Origin: Neoarius graeffei
Taxonomy: Eukaryota > Chordata > Actinopteri > Siluriformes > Ariidae
Reading direction: 5' to 3'
DNA: 64,000 nt
Assembly (NCBI RefSeq): GCF_027579695.1
Contig: NC_083569.1
Span: 69,090,649 to 69,154,648, forward strand
In this document: one piece after another, positions 10,075-19,596 of the stretch
Layout: each line of letters opens with the position of its first letter
Numbering within the stretch: position 1 is the first letter of the stretch
The notes under the pieces: generated by a model
The model's database searches: none
What the model saw: only the letters and a program-made list of their open reading frames with translations
Told to the model about the DNA's origin: nothing
Made by a program: the position numbers and the translations under genes

Positions 10075-11683
10075 CAGTGGTGCTTGAAAGTTTGTGAACC
10101 CTTCAGAATTTTCTATATTTCTGCATAAATATGACCTAAAACAACATCAGATTTTCACACAAGTCCTAAAAGTAGATAAAGAGAACCCAGTTAAACAAAT
10201 GAGACAAAAATATTATACTTGGTCACTTATTTATTGAGGAAAATGATCCAATATTACATACCTGTGAGTGGCAAAAGTATGTGAACCTTTGGTTTCAGTA
10301 TCTGGTGTGACGCCCTTGTGCAGCAATAACTGCAACTAAACATTTCCGGTAACTGTTGATCAGTCCTGCACACCGGCTTGGAGGAATTTTAGCCCATTCC
10401 TCCGTACAGAACAGCTTCAACTCTGGGATGTTGGTGGGTTTCCTCACATGAACTGTTCACTTCAGGTCCTTCCACAGCATTTTGATTGGATTAAGGTCAG
10501 GACTTTGACTTGGCCATTCCAAAACATTAACTTTATTGTTCTTTAACCATTCTTTGGCAGAACGACTTGTGTGCTTAGGGTCGTTGTCTTGCTGCATGAC
10601 CCACCTTCTCTTGAGATTCAGTTCATGGACAGATGTCCTGACATTTTCCTTTAGAATTCGCTGGTATAATTCAGAATTCATTGTTCCATCAATGATGGCA
10701 AGCCGTCCTGGCTCAGATGCAGCAAAACAGGCCCAAACCATGATACTACCACCACCATGTTTCACAGATGGGATGAGGTTCTTATGCTGGAATGCAGTGT
10801 TTTCCTTTCTCCAAACATAACGCTTCTCATTTAAATCAAAAAGTTCTATTCTGGTCTCAACCGTCCACAAAACATTTTTCCCGTAGCCTTCTGGCTTGTC
10901 CACGTGATCTTTAGCAAACTGCAGACGAGCAGCAATGTTCTTTTGGAGAGCAGTGGCTTTCTCCTTGCAACCCTGCCATGAACACCATTGTTGTTCAGTG
11001 TTCTCCTGATGGTGGACTCATGAACATTAACATTAGCCAATGTGAGAGAGGCCTTCAGTTGCTTAGAAGTTACCCTGGGGTCCTTTGTGACCTCGCCGAC
11101 TATTACACGCCTTGCTCTTGGAGTGATCTTTGTTGGTCGGCCACTCCTGGGGAGGGTAACAATGGTCTTGAATTTCCTCCATTTGTACACAATCTGTCTG
11201 ACTGTGGATTGGTGGAGTCCAAACTCTTTAGAGATGGTTTTGTAACCTTTTCCAGCCTGATGAGCATCAACAACGCTTTTTCTGAGGTCCTCAGAAATCT
11301 CCTTCGTTCATGCCATGATACACTTCCACAAACATGTGTTGTGAAGATCAGACTTTGATAGATCCCTGTTCTTTAAATAAAACAGGGTGCCCACTCACAC
11401 CTGATTGTCATCCCATTGATTGAAAACACCTGACTCTAATTTCACCTTCAAATTAACTGCTAATCCTAGAAGTTCACATACTTTTGCCACTCACAGATAT
11501 GTAATATTGGATCATTTTCCTCAATAAATAAATGACCAAGTATAATATTTTTGTCTCATTTGTTTAACTGGGTTCTCTTTATCTACTTTTAGGACTTGTG
11601 TGAAAATCTGATGATGTTTTAGGTCATATTTATGCAGAAATATAGAAAATTATAAAGGGTTCACAAACTTTCAAGCACCACTG
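10075..11683 (-). mobile_element. Tc1-like transposon with long inverted repeats, inactive (family Tc1-c)
   Basis: Ends CAGTGGTGCTTGAAAGTTTG and its inverse are flanked by TA, with terminal inverted repeats of roughly 200 bp at 10075-10290 and 11470-11683. Transposase remnants run on the minus strand from about 11300 to 10457. Start-side codons contain a TGA. The first catalytic D is V (LWTVETRIELF). The second is kept (QQDNDPKHT). The third E is K (SPDLNPIKMLW). Two of the three catalytic residues are therefore lost. The length of 1609 bp is normal. Confidence 0.9.
10457..11190 (-). pseudogene. Tc1-family transposase remnant of the 10.1-11.7 kb element
   Basis: Two overlapping frames. The 5' part has the helix-turn-helix and the SGRPTKITPRARRVI linker, then NVHESTIRRTLNNNG. 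The 3' part has VKHGGGSIMVWACF and QQDNDPKHTSRSAKEWL. A frame change near 10850-10900 separates them. Catalytic residues D1 and E3 are replaced by V and K, so it cannot be active. Confidence 0.85.
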
Positions 11684-11822
11684 TAAGGTCAAAGAGTGGT
11701 AATGGAAAATGAGTGTGTGTACTCATCATGCACCCTCATTCATTCACTCTGATTTCCCACACCACTGACTATTTTTGACATTCAAGAATCATTTTACTCT
11801 CACAAAACATCCAGCAGTGTCG

Positions 11823-11826
<4 letters not shown>

Positions 11827-11908
<82 letters not shown>

Positions 11909-11976
11909 GTGTGTAGGAGGTTGCTAGGACATAATGCTTACCCTCCCAGCTGTTCCTGTAACTCAGCCAGGCTAAA

Positions 11977-12025
<49 letters not shown>
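11827..12025. repeat. Compound microsatellite (CA)n, (GA)n, (CA)n
   Basis: CA repeats at about 11827-11857, GA repeats at 11858-11904, and another CA tract at 11979-12025. Cysteine-valine frames read through here are repeat artefacts. Confidence 0.95.
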
Positions 12026-12028
<3 letters not shown>

Positions 12029-12034
12029 TAATTC

Positions 12035-12160
12035 ATTCATCATTGGTAGCCACTTTATCCTGGTCAGGGTCATGGAGGATCTGGAGCTTAGCCCAAGAAC
12101 ACGCGGTGTGAGGCTGGAATATACCCTGGATGGTATGCCAGGGCTCCATGCACGCGCACA
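12035..12160 (-). repeat. Diverged SINE-body relative
   Basis: AGCCACTTTATCCTGGTCAG, GGATCTGGAGC and TACCCTGGATGG echo the family 1 body but differ throughout. This fits an old related repeat. A short CA run follows. Confidence 0.4.
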
Positions 12161-12179
12161 CACACACACACAGAGCATG

Positions 12180-12734
12180 TGGATATCAAACTCAAGCTAA
12201 TGCAAATATATGCAAACATGCTCCTGCTCACTGAAGAACACTGAAATTTGAATTATTCAAATTCTCCTTGACTCGCTGCATATACATTAATTCTCCCTTC
12301 ACAAAGCAAACATGTTTTTTCACAGAGTGTCTGACACAAACACTTCTCAAACACCAAACAGTTGATTGAGCAAGTTAAATTTATTAATTTCTTATAAGTC
12401 TTTTAATAATACAGTGAAAAGGAATAACAATTTACTCATACAATTATATTAACTCTTAATCTATAGTTGAATATCTATATCTCAGTCATTAAGATAGAAC
12501 GAGAATGATCTACATATGTAAATCATAAATAAGACTGAATCAAAATCAGTCATAAACAGTTGCATGTCCAGGAACGTCACATCACAATCCTGCTTTTCTG
12601 TTTAGCCCTGAGAACTAGAACTTGTCAAGTCTAGTGGTTCTGTAACTGCATCTGTCAGGTCGAATCACTTTACACCAGACACCGTTATATAAATGAATAT
12701 TACACACCTATAATTGTGTAATGTACTTTAGCAT
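12180..12734. other. AT-rich sequence, nothing recognised
   Basis: No open frame, repeat or RNA structure was recognised in this AT-rich stretch. Confidence 0.5.
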
Positions 12735-13209
12735 AAACACGCAGATAGAAAATCGTGCATGCTGATTGGTCAAAATTTCAGACTATTTCTCGATAATCAC
12801 CTCGAGTGACTTGGCAAAATGGCGGCCAATCACTTTGTTACCGTAAGCGAGGAAGAATTAGAAATTTATGAAAGAAAATGCCGTTCCTGCATGCACTAAA
12901 GATGCTACGAAGTTTGGTCTAAAACTATTCAAAGGTAAGATGGGATTGTGATTTCTTTTATCTATTTCAAAACAAATTATTTTATGTGACTCGTCATAGA
13001 TAAATGACAAGTCTGTGCGCATTACATTTGCTTTCGAAGTTTGAAATAAACGATTTTTAAAATATGATTTTTTTTTAAATAATCACCTGTGTATTTATAC
13101 TGAAACAATTATCCACCTCAGTCTCTGTGAATATTGGTGAAGAATAACCTTGACTTGTCTCGATTATTATTCACCGATATTCACTTCGCTTTCAGTGAAT
13201 AGTTGTTAA
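12735..13209 (+). mobile_element. Exon-plus-hairpin DNA transposon remnant (element D1)
   Basis: An upstream block with AATCGTGCATGCTGATTGG is followed by a small exon (12822-12935) and, further on, an imperfect hairpin at about 13104-13209 with arms built on TGTGAATATTGGTG and CACCGATATTCAC. The same upstream block, a similar exon and another hairpin occur in inverse order at 13868-14600. Ends and target duplication could not be fixed. Confidence 0.4.
12822..12935 (+). pseudogene. Small transposon exon (MAANHFVTVSEEELEI...), one frameshift
   Basis: ATGGCGGCC opens MAANHFVTVSEEELEI. After a change of frame it continues with ENAVPACTKDATKFGLKLFK, followed by a splice donor (AAAGGTAAGAT). From memory, the pattern [V/L]SEEE[L/I]xxLL...KDxxNTKKATKxxVxVF is typical of the N-terminus of fish proteins related to the Crypton/DUF3504 group, but a search is needed. 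A matching exon lies on the minus strand near 14400-14530. Confidence 0.4.
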
Positions 13210-13867
13210 ATACATACTATCTAGGTTCCCTACAAAGTATTATGTATGGCTGGAGTGATTATATTAGATACAAACATATTAATACTACTTCTACTGTCGC
13301 AGCTGCATTATTTTCACATGGTTTAAGAATGAGGTCTTTCTGTCATCTTACAGATATTGCAGAATGAGGGCAAAGTTGTTGCTCCAACACTGAAGTTAAT
13401 TGCACACGCATTCAAACTGGATGTTAAAATCATATTCCTCACAAGATACTACATACGTTAACTAGCAATATTATTGTGGCTAAGACAATAGTCTTTCGAA
13501 GCAGAAGTATATGCTTGAAGAGTCAGCAGAATGGAGCTTATGCACAAAGCTGGTGCTACCAGACATTTTGCGATACATAACAGATTTATCATGTCATTTC
13601 CTCACAGTACACACATACCCTGGTCAGAAATATACTCCAAATAACATATGACTCATGAAGTATGCTATAACCTGAACTAGACGGATATGAAATGTATACT
13701 GAAATATAACAGATCATTATATAAGGTTACTCAGACCATAGCACTGTTGAAAACTTGACTCTGATTGGTCAGAAGGTGTTGATCAAATTTCTATAGCAGC
13801 ACAGCTCTGACCATCGCGCTGCTTGTAGTTTAAAGGATGGGTTTATATTAATGCACTCGGTCGAATA

Positions 13868-14600
13868 TTTAATAGTTATTCCACAAAATCGAGTCGTACA
13901 TGAGCTGATAGCCGATGAGGAGCGTAGCGCTGAGTTGGCTATAAGCCATGTATGACAAGATTGAGTGGAATAACTGTTTTATTATATCCACAGTCATGGA
14001 TTTTTTTTGAGAAACGGAGCATTTTTATTTTTTGCAAAGCCGATAAATAAAAACTTTATACAAAACGTCCAACAAAATAATTTCCGCTTAGAATGTAAAC
14101 AACCGGCTAGTGGCCTAGTGGTTAGCGTGTCCGCCTCTCGATCAGGAGATTGTGAATTCTACTCACGGTTGGGTCATACCAAAGACCATTATAAAAATGG
14201 TACCAGAGGAAGGACACCCCACCCCCCGTAACCCTAGCTATGTGAGAGGCCGAGGGCTACGGAGATCGGCGCCACATGGCGTGGGAAGGACTTTTTTGAT
14301 AGAATGTAAACAAACCGGCAAAATGACGGTTGCAATTTGTGAAAAATGCTATAGTAATAATAACTCTTGAAAAATTAAAAAAAGATACGTTCTTACCATC
14401 AACTACTTTTATTTTATATTTTGTTGCACTTTTTTTTGTATTTTTTGGGTTTTGTTTTCAAGAAGAGTTTTTATTTCGTCCTCGGTTGGTTCGGTAACAC
14501 GCTCCGCCGTTTTGTTTTTCTCTACTCACGGTATACGAGCTGACATCCTAGTGGCAGAGTAGCCAATCAGAGCGCACGATTGCTCATATCCAGTGAATCG
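13868..14600 (-). mobile_element. Second exon-plus-hairpin element (D2), split by a SINE
   Basis: On the minus strand it begins with GCAATCGTGCGCTCTGATTGG, the same block as in D1. An exon-like frame follows with RVTEPTEDEIKTLLENKTQKI. At its far side is a strong hairpin at about 13868-13977, with arms GTTATTCCACAAAATCGAGT and its near inverse. It is interrupted by the SINE at 14108-14300. The order matches D1 in opposite orientation, so the two appear to be copies of one family. Confidence 0.45.
14108..14300 (+). repeat. tRNA-derived SINE family 2 with 18-bp target duplication
   Basis: TAGTGGCCTAGTGGTTAGCG provides an A-box-like start. The direct repeat AGAATGTAAACAACCGGC flanks it at 14090-14107, with AGAATGTAAACAAACCGGC at 14301-14319. 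A shorter sequence than family 1, it shares GGGTCATACCAAAGACCAT with the minus copy at 5597-5915. Confidence 0.85.
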
Positions 14601-14639
14601 GTGAATATGGATAGAAAAAAAATATAGAGAGACGTAACA

Positions 14640-16529
14640 GGAACTAACTTGTCTTGCAGATGTTATATAATATTAAATGTAACTATAAATAGTTAAAAAG
14701 AAGTCATTCATTTATAAATTAAATATTGTAATTGTTGGCCAACTGCTGTGGTGTAAGAGGTATAAAACACTTCAGAATGTGCTTTATTGGAAAATAATCA
14801 GCTTTTTTTGGGGGGGGGGGGGTTTACAGTGCTCTGCATTATACCACCCGGTGTTGATTATTTTCCTATAACAGCACACCCTGTCAAGATTGATTCCTTG
14901 AATTAGATACACAGAAAATGCCAATTTTCCAGCACTAAAACCTAATGCATCTATTTTACTGCTTTTTCTTGCAAGAATAAGTACAAGACAGGAGAGACAA
15001 CATATTCCATTGCACAACAGAAGTAACTCACTCACCACTGACTCTTAACCAAGTCATAAATGCACGAAACAAATACAGCAGGCACGTTCAGAATTAAGAT
15101 TTACAGACATTGCTAACATGTACTCGATTTTTTTTTAACTGTGCAAATATACTCATAGTAACAGTTACTGGCAAGGTTTCTCTCTACAGTCTGTCACAAA
15201 GCTATCACTGATGTTTTAGCCAGACATAACATCGCATTAAATTACACGAGAGTGTTCATGACAGACTGCTGAGGAACATGCAGTAACTGTGTACCAACTG
15301 GGGAGAGACGACATGCACCAAGGCCTGTATTCAGGAAGCATATCAGTTTAAGAGGGGTTTTTCCCCCAACATACATGTGCTGACACAGAGAATCATGTAA
15401 GAAGGGAATCTAATCTTAGATCTGCACTCTTGCCCTGGAATTATTACTGTACACAGGCCGAAACAAGTCTATCACTGACATCTAAGCACTTAGTTGTCAC
15501 AGTGTTATATCTTACACTTTCTTTTAGGTTCAAGTTATATTCAGGACCAGCTGCAGGAGGTAAGTGATGGAAAGAAGGGCACAGGTAGAACTAGGGAGAT
15601 TGCTGTCTACAAAGGACTAAGGTAACATTAATAATGGATTTGTAATTAAGTAAACAACAAGCAAAGCACTCGTAATCACCGAAATGCCCTTTAGTGCACC
15701 ACTTCCCGAAAGCATCTGGTTGATTATGTGCAAATTCAGCTCACCAGAATGAAACCCTGTTGATATGTCTAAGAAACAATGTTATGGCTTCTTCTACTTC
15801 ATGTGACATTGAACTCATAAACCTCCATTTTCATCACATCCCTTCTTCTCCTAGTATAAACAATGCCCCTAGATGTATAATCATGACCCATGCATAGGTT
15901 ACAGTATTATATAAGCAGAGATTTTATCTTGATATTTATCCAGTATATGATTTTTGATAACTAACGAGAACAGTCGATATTTTTTTTCAGCATTACTTTT
16001 TAGGATTATTCGTCTTTCGGTTTCAGTGCAGAGAGAGCAGGCTGAAGAAGAGTTGCTTTAAAACATGGAGTCAAAAGTGCGCACTGTTCAAGTACATTTT
16101 GCATCAACAGTAAAGCCACGGCTGTCTCATTTCCTCTATGCTAAAAGACTGTGGCTGAAGCTTATCGGCTCCTTTACTTCCTGTTTAAAAAGGGGAGGAA
16201 GTGTGTGTGTGTGTGTAAGAGATATCAGCAAAGAGTATCAGCAAGTCCCCCTAGGAGACTCGGAAAGCATTGCACGCTTGTTTGTGTGAGTGAATCCCCA
16301 TAAGATTAAATTATTTGCTGATCCCTGAACGCTCTGTAAGTACTAATGCGGTAACCTTAAAGAGATGAAAAAATAGCCATGCCATCCCCATCCCCATATC
16401 AATATCAAATAATGGGTAAATAAAATGATTAATCTTGTCCTGTGTGGTTAAATAATGGCTACTGTCACCAATAATATCACCGATAATTCTGTCGGCCCAA
16501 AGATGTTGGAGTCTCTGGCTTGGCTCCGC
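14640..16529. other. Non-coding sequence downstream of the PAQR gene
   Basis: Mostly AT-rich with a G run at about 14811-14822 and a short GT run near 16200. Short open frames here lack codon patterns or family motifs. Part of the right side (16300-16529) may be 3' UTR of the minus-strand PAQR gene. Confidence 0.5.
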
Positions 16530-17672
16530 TCAGTGTGCCTTCAGGCCTTTCTGTACAGGACCATAAATCTGGTATGCACACCACCCAAACCATCCAATAA
16601 TGGAAGCTATACACCCCTGTAGCAGCAGCATCAGTCCAAAAGTGGAGTAGATAGTTGGGCCAGGGAGCTGGGGACTTTTTCTGGGTGCTATGACCAAGGA
16701 AGGGTGAAGCAGCAAGGCTCGGATCTCTACCTTGATCATATGGAGCTCATCAAGGATGGAGAGGAAGGTGCAGCAGTGGAACCACTGGTGACTGTGCCCC
16801 CAGATGTCAAACCTTCCTGGAGACAAACGTTCTGGGATCTTGCTAATGTTAAAGGCTGCAGACACCACCAGCCAGAAGCAGTGACGGTAGAAGAAAGTGG
16901 CCATTGTAGGTGATGGGTAAGAAGAAGGCGTCTGAGAGTAGGGCGGATATGGCGACGGGCTGAGGAGTCGGTAGAAAATTGGTGTGGACGAAATGAAGAA
17001 AGGCAGAAGGAAAACAAGAGTGCGTACAGCATAGCGGTACTTCCTCCACTGCTGCCTAGTGTTGCAACAGGTTAACACACAAATGATGGCCACCATGCAG
17101 GAGCAGGGGATGTACAAGCTATCAAAAAATGAGTGCAAATACAGGAAAGAGAAAGAAGAGTTGGAAGATAGCACTGAAGGAGGCGCCTCTTCCCTCTCTG
17201 ACTGTGTCTCTGATACATTCTGTGTCCCAAGCCCAATCTTTGGTATCCCTGCCTGTGGGTGAATGTAGTAATAGTAAGCCAAAGAAGATCCAACAGTATA
17301 AGCACTGATGGTTCCATAATCCACAAAGAAGCAGATCTCTCTGATGATCAGTGACATGGAGTTGAGGAGATGAGCCAGACTGCTGGCCAGCAGCAGATAA
17401 AAAACCCCAAAGAAATAGTTCCAGGCTGGGTAAAAGAAGGGCTCCCCAGGGGCCGGGGCGCCTTCCCACTCAAATATCTCTACAAAGTGAAAAGTGAAGA
17501 TAAATATTGGGAGGAAGTGAGTCCAGAAGTTTCCGGTCTCATTGGTCGGCCGGAACGCAGAGACCAGGCACTGTAGGAGGCTGTAGTCAGGGAAGCGATA
17601 CCCTGACAAAATGAAGTTCTCTGTCACTCTTGGTGGAACATCAGTGTAACGAAGGAGAGGTAGCGACCACAT
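16530..17672 (-). CDS. paqr9: PAQR9-like seven-transmembrane membrane progestin receptor
   Basis: A 380-residue protein in one uninterrupted exon, matching the single-exon layout and length (about 377) of vertebrate PAQR9 (mPR epsilon). Family hallmarks are present: FILSGYRFPDYSLLQCLVSAF and RPTNETGNFWTHFLP (residues 40-55), a histidine at 101 (LAHLLNSMS), FVDYGTISAYTVGSS (116-130) and the C-terminal KIPERLSPGRFDIWGHSHQWFH (278-299). The last includes the conserved H-x(3)-H type metal-ligand region. Hydrophobic segments near 52-66, 84-104, 113-135, 186-204, 216-234, 260-275 and 344-368 give seven membrane passes. Two loops are expanded and polar (about 140-180, with N-linked motifs, and 237-257, proline/serine/tyrosine rich). 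Related human proteins bind progestogens and signal at the plasma membrane; that role is inferred. It could instead be a fish-specific PAQR paralogue. Confidence 0.88.
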   Translation of the reverse strand: MWSLPLLRYTDVPPRVTENFILSGYRFPDYSLLQCLVSAFRPTNETGNFWTHFLPIFIFTFHFVEIFEWEGAPAPGEPFFYPAWNYFFGVFYLLLASSLAHLLNSMSLIIREICFFVDYGTISAYTVGSSLAYYYYIHPQAGIPKIGLGTQNVSETQSEREEAPPSVLSSNSSFSFLYLHSFFDSLYIPCSCMVAIICVLTCCNTRQQWRKYRYAVRTLVFLLPFFISSTPIFYRLLSPSPYPPYSQTPSSYPSPTMATFFYRHCFWLVVSAAFNISKIPERLSPGRFDIWGHSHQWFHCCTFLSILDELHMIKVEIRALLLHPSLVIAPRKSPQLPGPTIYSTFGLMLLLQGCIASIIGWFGWCAYQIYGPVQKGLKAH

Positions 17673-18640
17673 GGCTGAATGTCGTACTTCGGACTAACTA
17701 GTTGACTGGCTCAATACAGCAATTCAATACAGCAGTTTGTTTCTTGTTCGTGTCCTCCGACATCTTGTTCATCATGTAAATACTGATTTACATAATTGAT
17801 CAAACCATTCAGCAATAAGGTGATTCAAACTCAGCAGGATAAGCACTGATTCACTCCGTTAAAATAATAATAATAATAATAATAATAGGAAGAATTAAAA
17901 AAAAAAAAAGTCCAGCGCTTACTTCACCATGCTACTCAGCTGAATCAGAGTGGCAGGTAAATAATTCATTAAAACAGTCACTCAAACATGCAACACCATG
18001 ATAATCCATTGAAAGCGGATTGTGCATGTGCAGATCAGGATGGACAGTATACCTGGCAAAATTCCTGAGTGTTAATAATCCTCACCGCATGCAGACAAAC
18101 TTGGCGTTGAACTTGCTCCCTTAAGTGCCTTTTCTGTTTCAGGAGCCTTCGTAATCCAAAGATTTGATATTTCAGAGCACGCAGGTCCTTCTTAGTGTTG
18201 AATTGACTCTGGTCCAGATGTTTGTGTGAAAACGAGCAGCTACTGTAGAAGCTGGTATCCTGGTATTATGTCCTGAAGCTCTTCATGACTTCACCAGGAA
18301 CTGGCTGTGCTGCAGAAGATCAGTCGTTGGAAATCCAAGTCATGCGGGATGTTGGCCAGACGATCCGGTGTGCATAATTCATGGTCGTGGGGTTTCGGTA
18401 GCAGATCAGTGTCACATCAGTAGGTTGGAAAAAAGGAGGTCAGTCGAGCAGATGTGGTGGCACAAGTGCTGCTTGCTGACATTAGATTGTAATTGCAGCA
18501 GCTCTGATACCCTGCATACATCCATGAAAGGGCAGAAGATGATCTGTGATGACTCTCTCTCTCTCTCTCTCCATATGATCCAGCATCAGTTCTGCTGGAT
18601 GGCTCTCCTGGAGTCGTGTCCTTGATGGATCACGCAGCGC
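17673..18640 (-). other. Upstream region of the PAQR gene (possible 5' UTR or intron)
   Basis: This lies 5' of the minus-strand start codon and holds an AAT-repeat run near 17870-17886 and an A run near 17900. No coding was recognised. Whether it is transcribed cannot be told from sequence. Confidence 0.4.
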
Positions 18641-18950
18641 CGCTTAATCCCCGACTATCTGTTTTCCATGGAAGAAATCGAGCCTCCATTCAAAGGAGCC
18701 GAAAAGCTCAGTCGAGGATGATGAACTCGCATTCACACACACTGTCCTTGAGTGACTGGGCGCGCAGCGGGGAGAAAGCAGCAGCAGCAGCGGCGGCGGC
18801 GGGGGCGGAGAGAAGCCGGCTCGCCCGGAGCGGAGCGTGAGCAGAATGCCAGCTGATTGCTGTGAGCCATGCGCAGTGGAGCTCTGCTCCTCTTCCTTCC
18901 CCCACACTGCTCCTCACACTCCTCTCACCAACACCTTCCTGCTGCACAGG
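18640..18950 (-). promoter_or_regulatory. GC-rich candidate promoter or 5' non-coding exon of the PAQR gene
   Basis: A local CpG-rich patch (densest at about 18755-18850, with a GCG/GGC run) stands out in AT-rich surroundings about 1 kb upstream of the start codon. This is the usual look of a vertebrate promoter or first non-coding exon. No core element was located with certainty. Confidence 0.4.
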
Positions 18951-18985
18951 ATGGAAGCCCGTTTTTTAAGCACCACTTAAAAAAA

Positions 18986-18986
18986 A

Positions 18987-19035
<49 letters not shown>
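18986..19035. repeat. (AAT)n microsatellite
   Basis: About 16 AAT units in a row directly follow an A run. Confidence 0.95.
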
Positions 19036-19036
<1 letters not shown>

Positions 19037-19596
19037 CGTCACATGAGAACGTATCTCATAATTATGACTTTGTATCTTATAGGCTTGTCATGTCTTATTA
19101 TGTCATAATAATTTACTTTATTTTTCAGGACAGTGCACATTAATGAACATATATACATATATGTAAATGTGCCAGATTTTAGCACAAGTGCTAATTTCCA
19201 TCTGTTGTCCAACATAGGCAGGTTAGATGTATGTTAAACACAAACAGAGTAGTAATAAGAACAAGTAGTAAGAGTATATAAAAGCAATGGAAAGGTAGTA
19301 ATAAAAGCAGAAACTAAAAGAACAGAGACACAGGGAATAAGCAAACATATACAGACCAGAGACAAAAGAAATTAGCAGATATACACACTTAATAAGAAGG
19401 AGAAGGGGGGGGGGAAGAGAAAGAGAGGACAACAATCAAAGGTGTGTACATATTTGTTGTAGCCATAATAATGGCTTGCTACTTCTTTTTTTTTTTATCT
19501 TTATTTATTGGACAATGAGCAGTTGACATCTCCAGTTTCTTCAGTGAACAGAAAAGAAGCACTGTTCTTTTCAAATGAAGATCACTTTAAACTAAG
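19036..19596. other. AT-rich spacer, nothing recognised
   Basis: Contains a short G run near 19405 and a T run near 19488. No gene or known repeat was seen. Confidence 0.5.

Noticed and set aside
11769-12178. Frames of alternating cysteine-valine or serine-leucine
   Set aside because: Direct translations of CA/GA microsatellites.
16704-17576. Plus-strand and shifted frames across the PAQR gene
   Set aside because: Shadows of the 380-residue minus-strand frame, which alone carries the family motifs.
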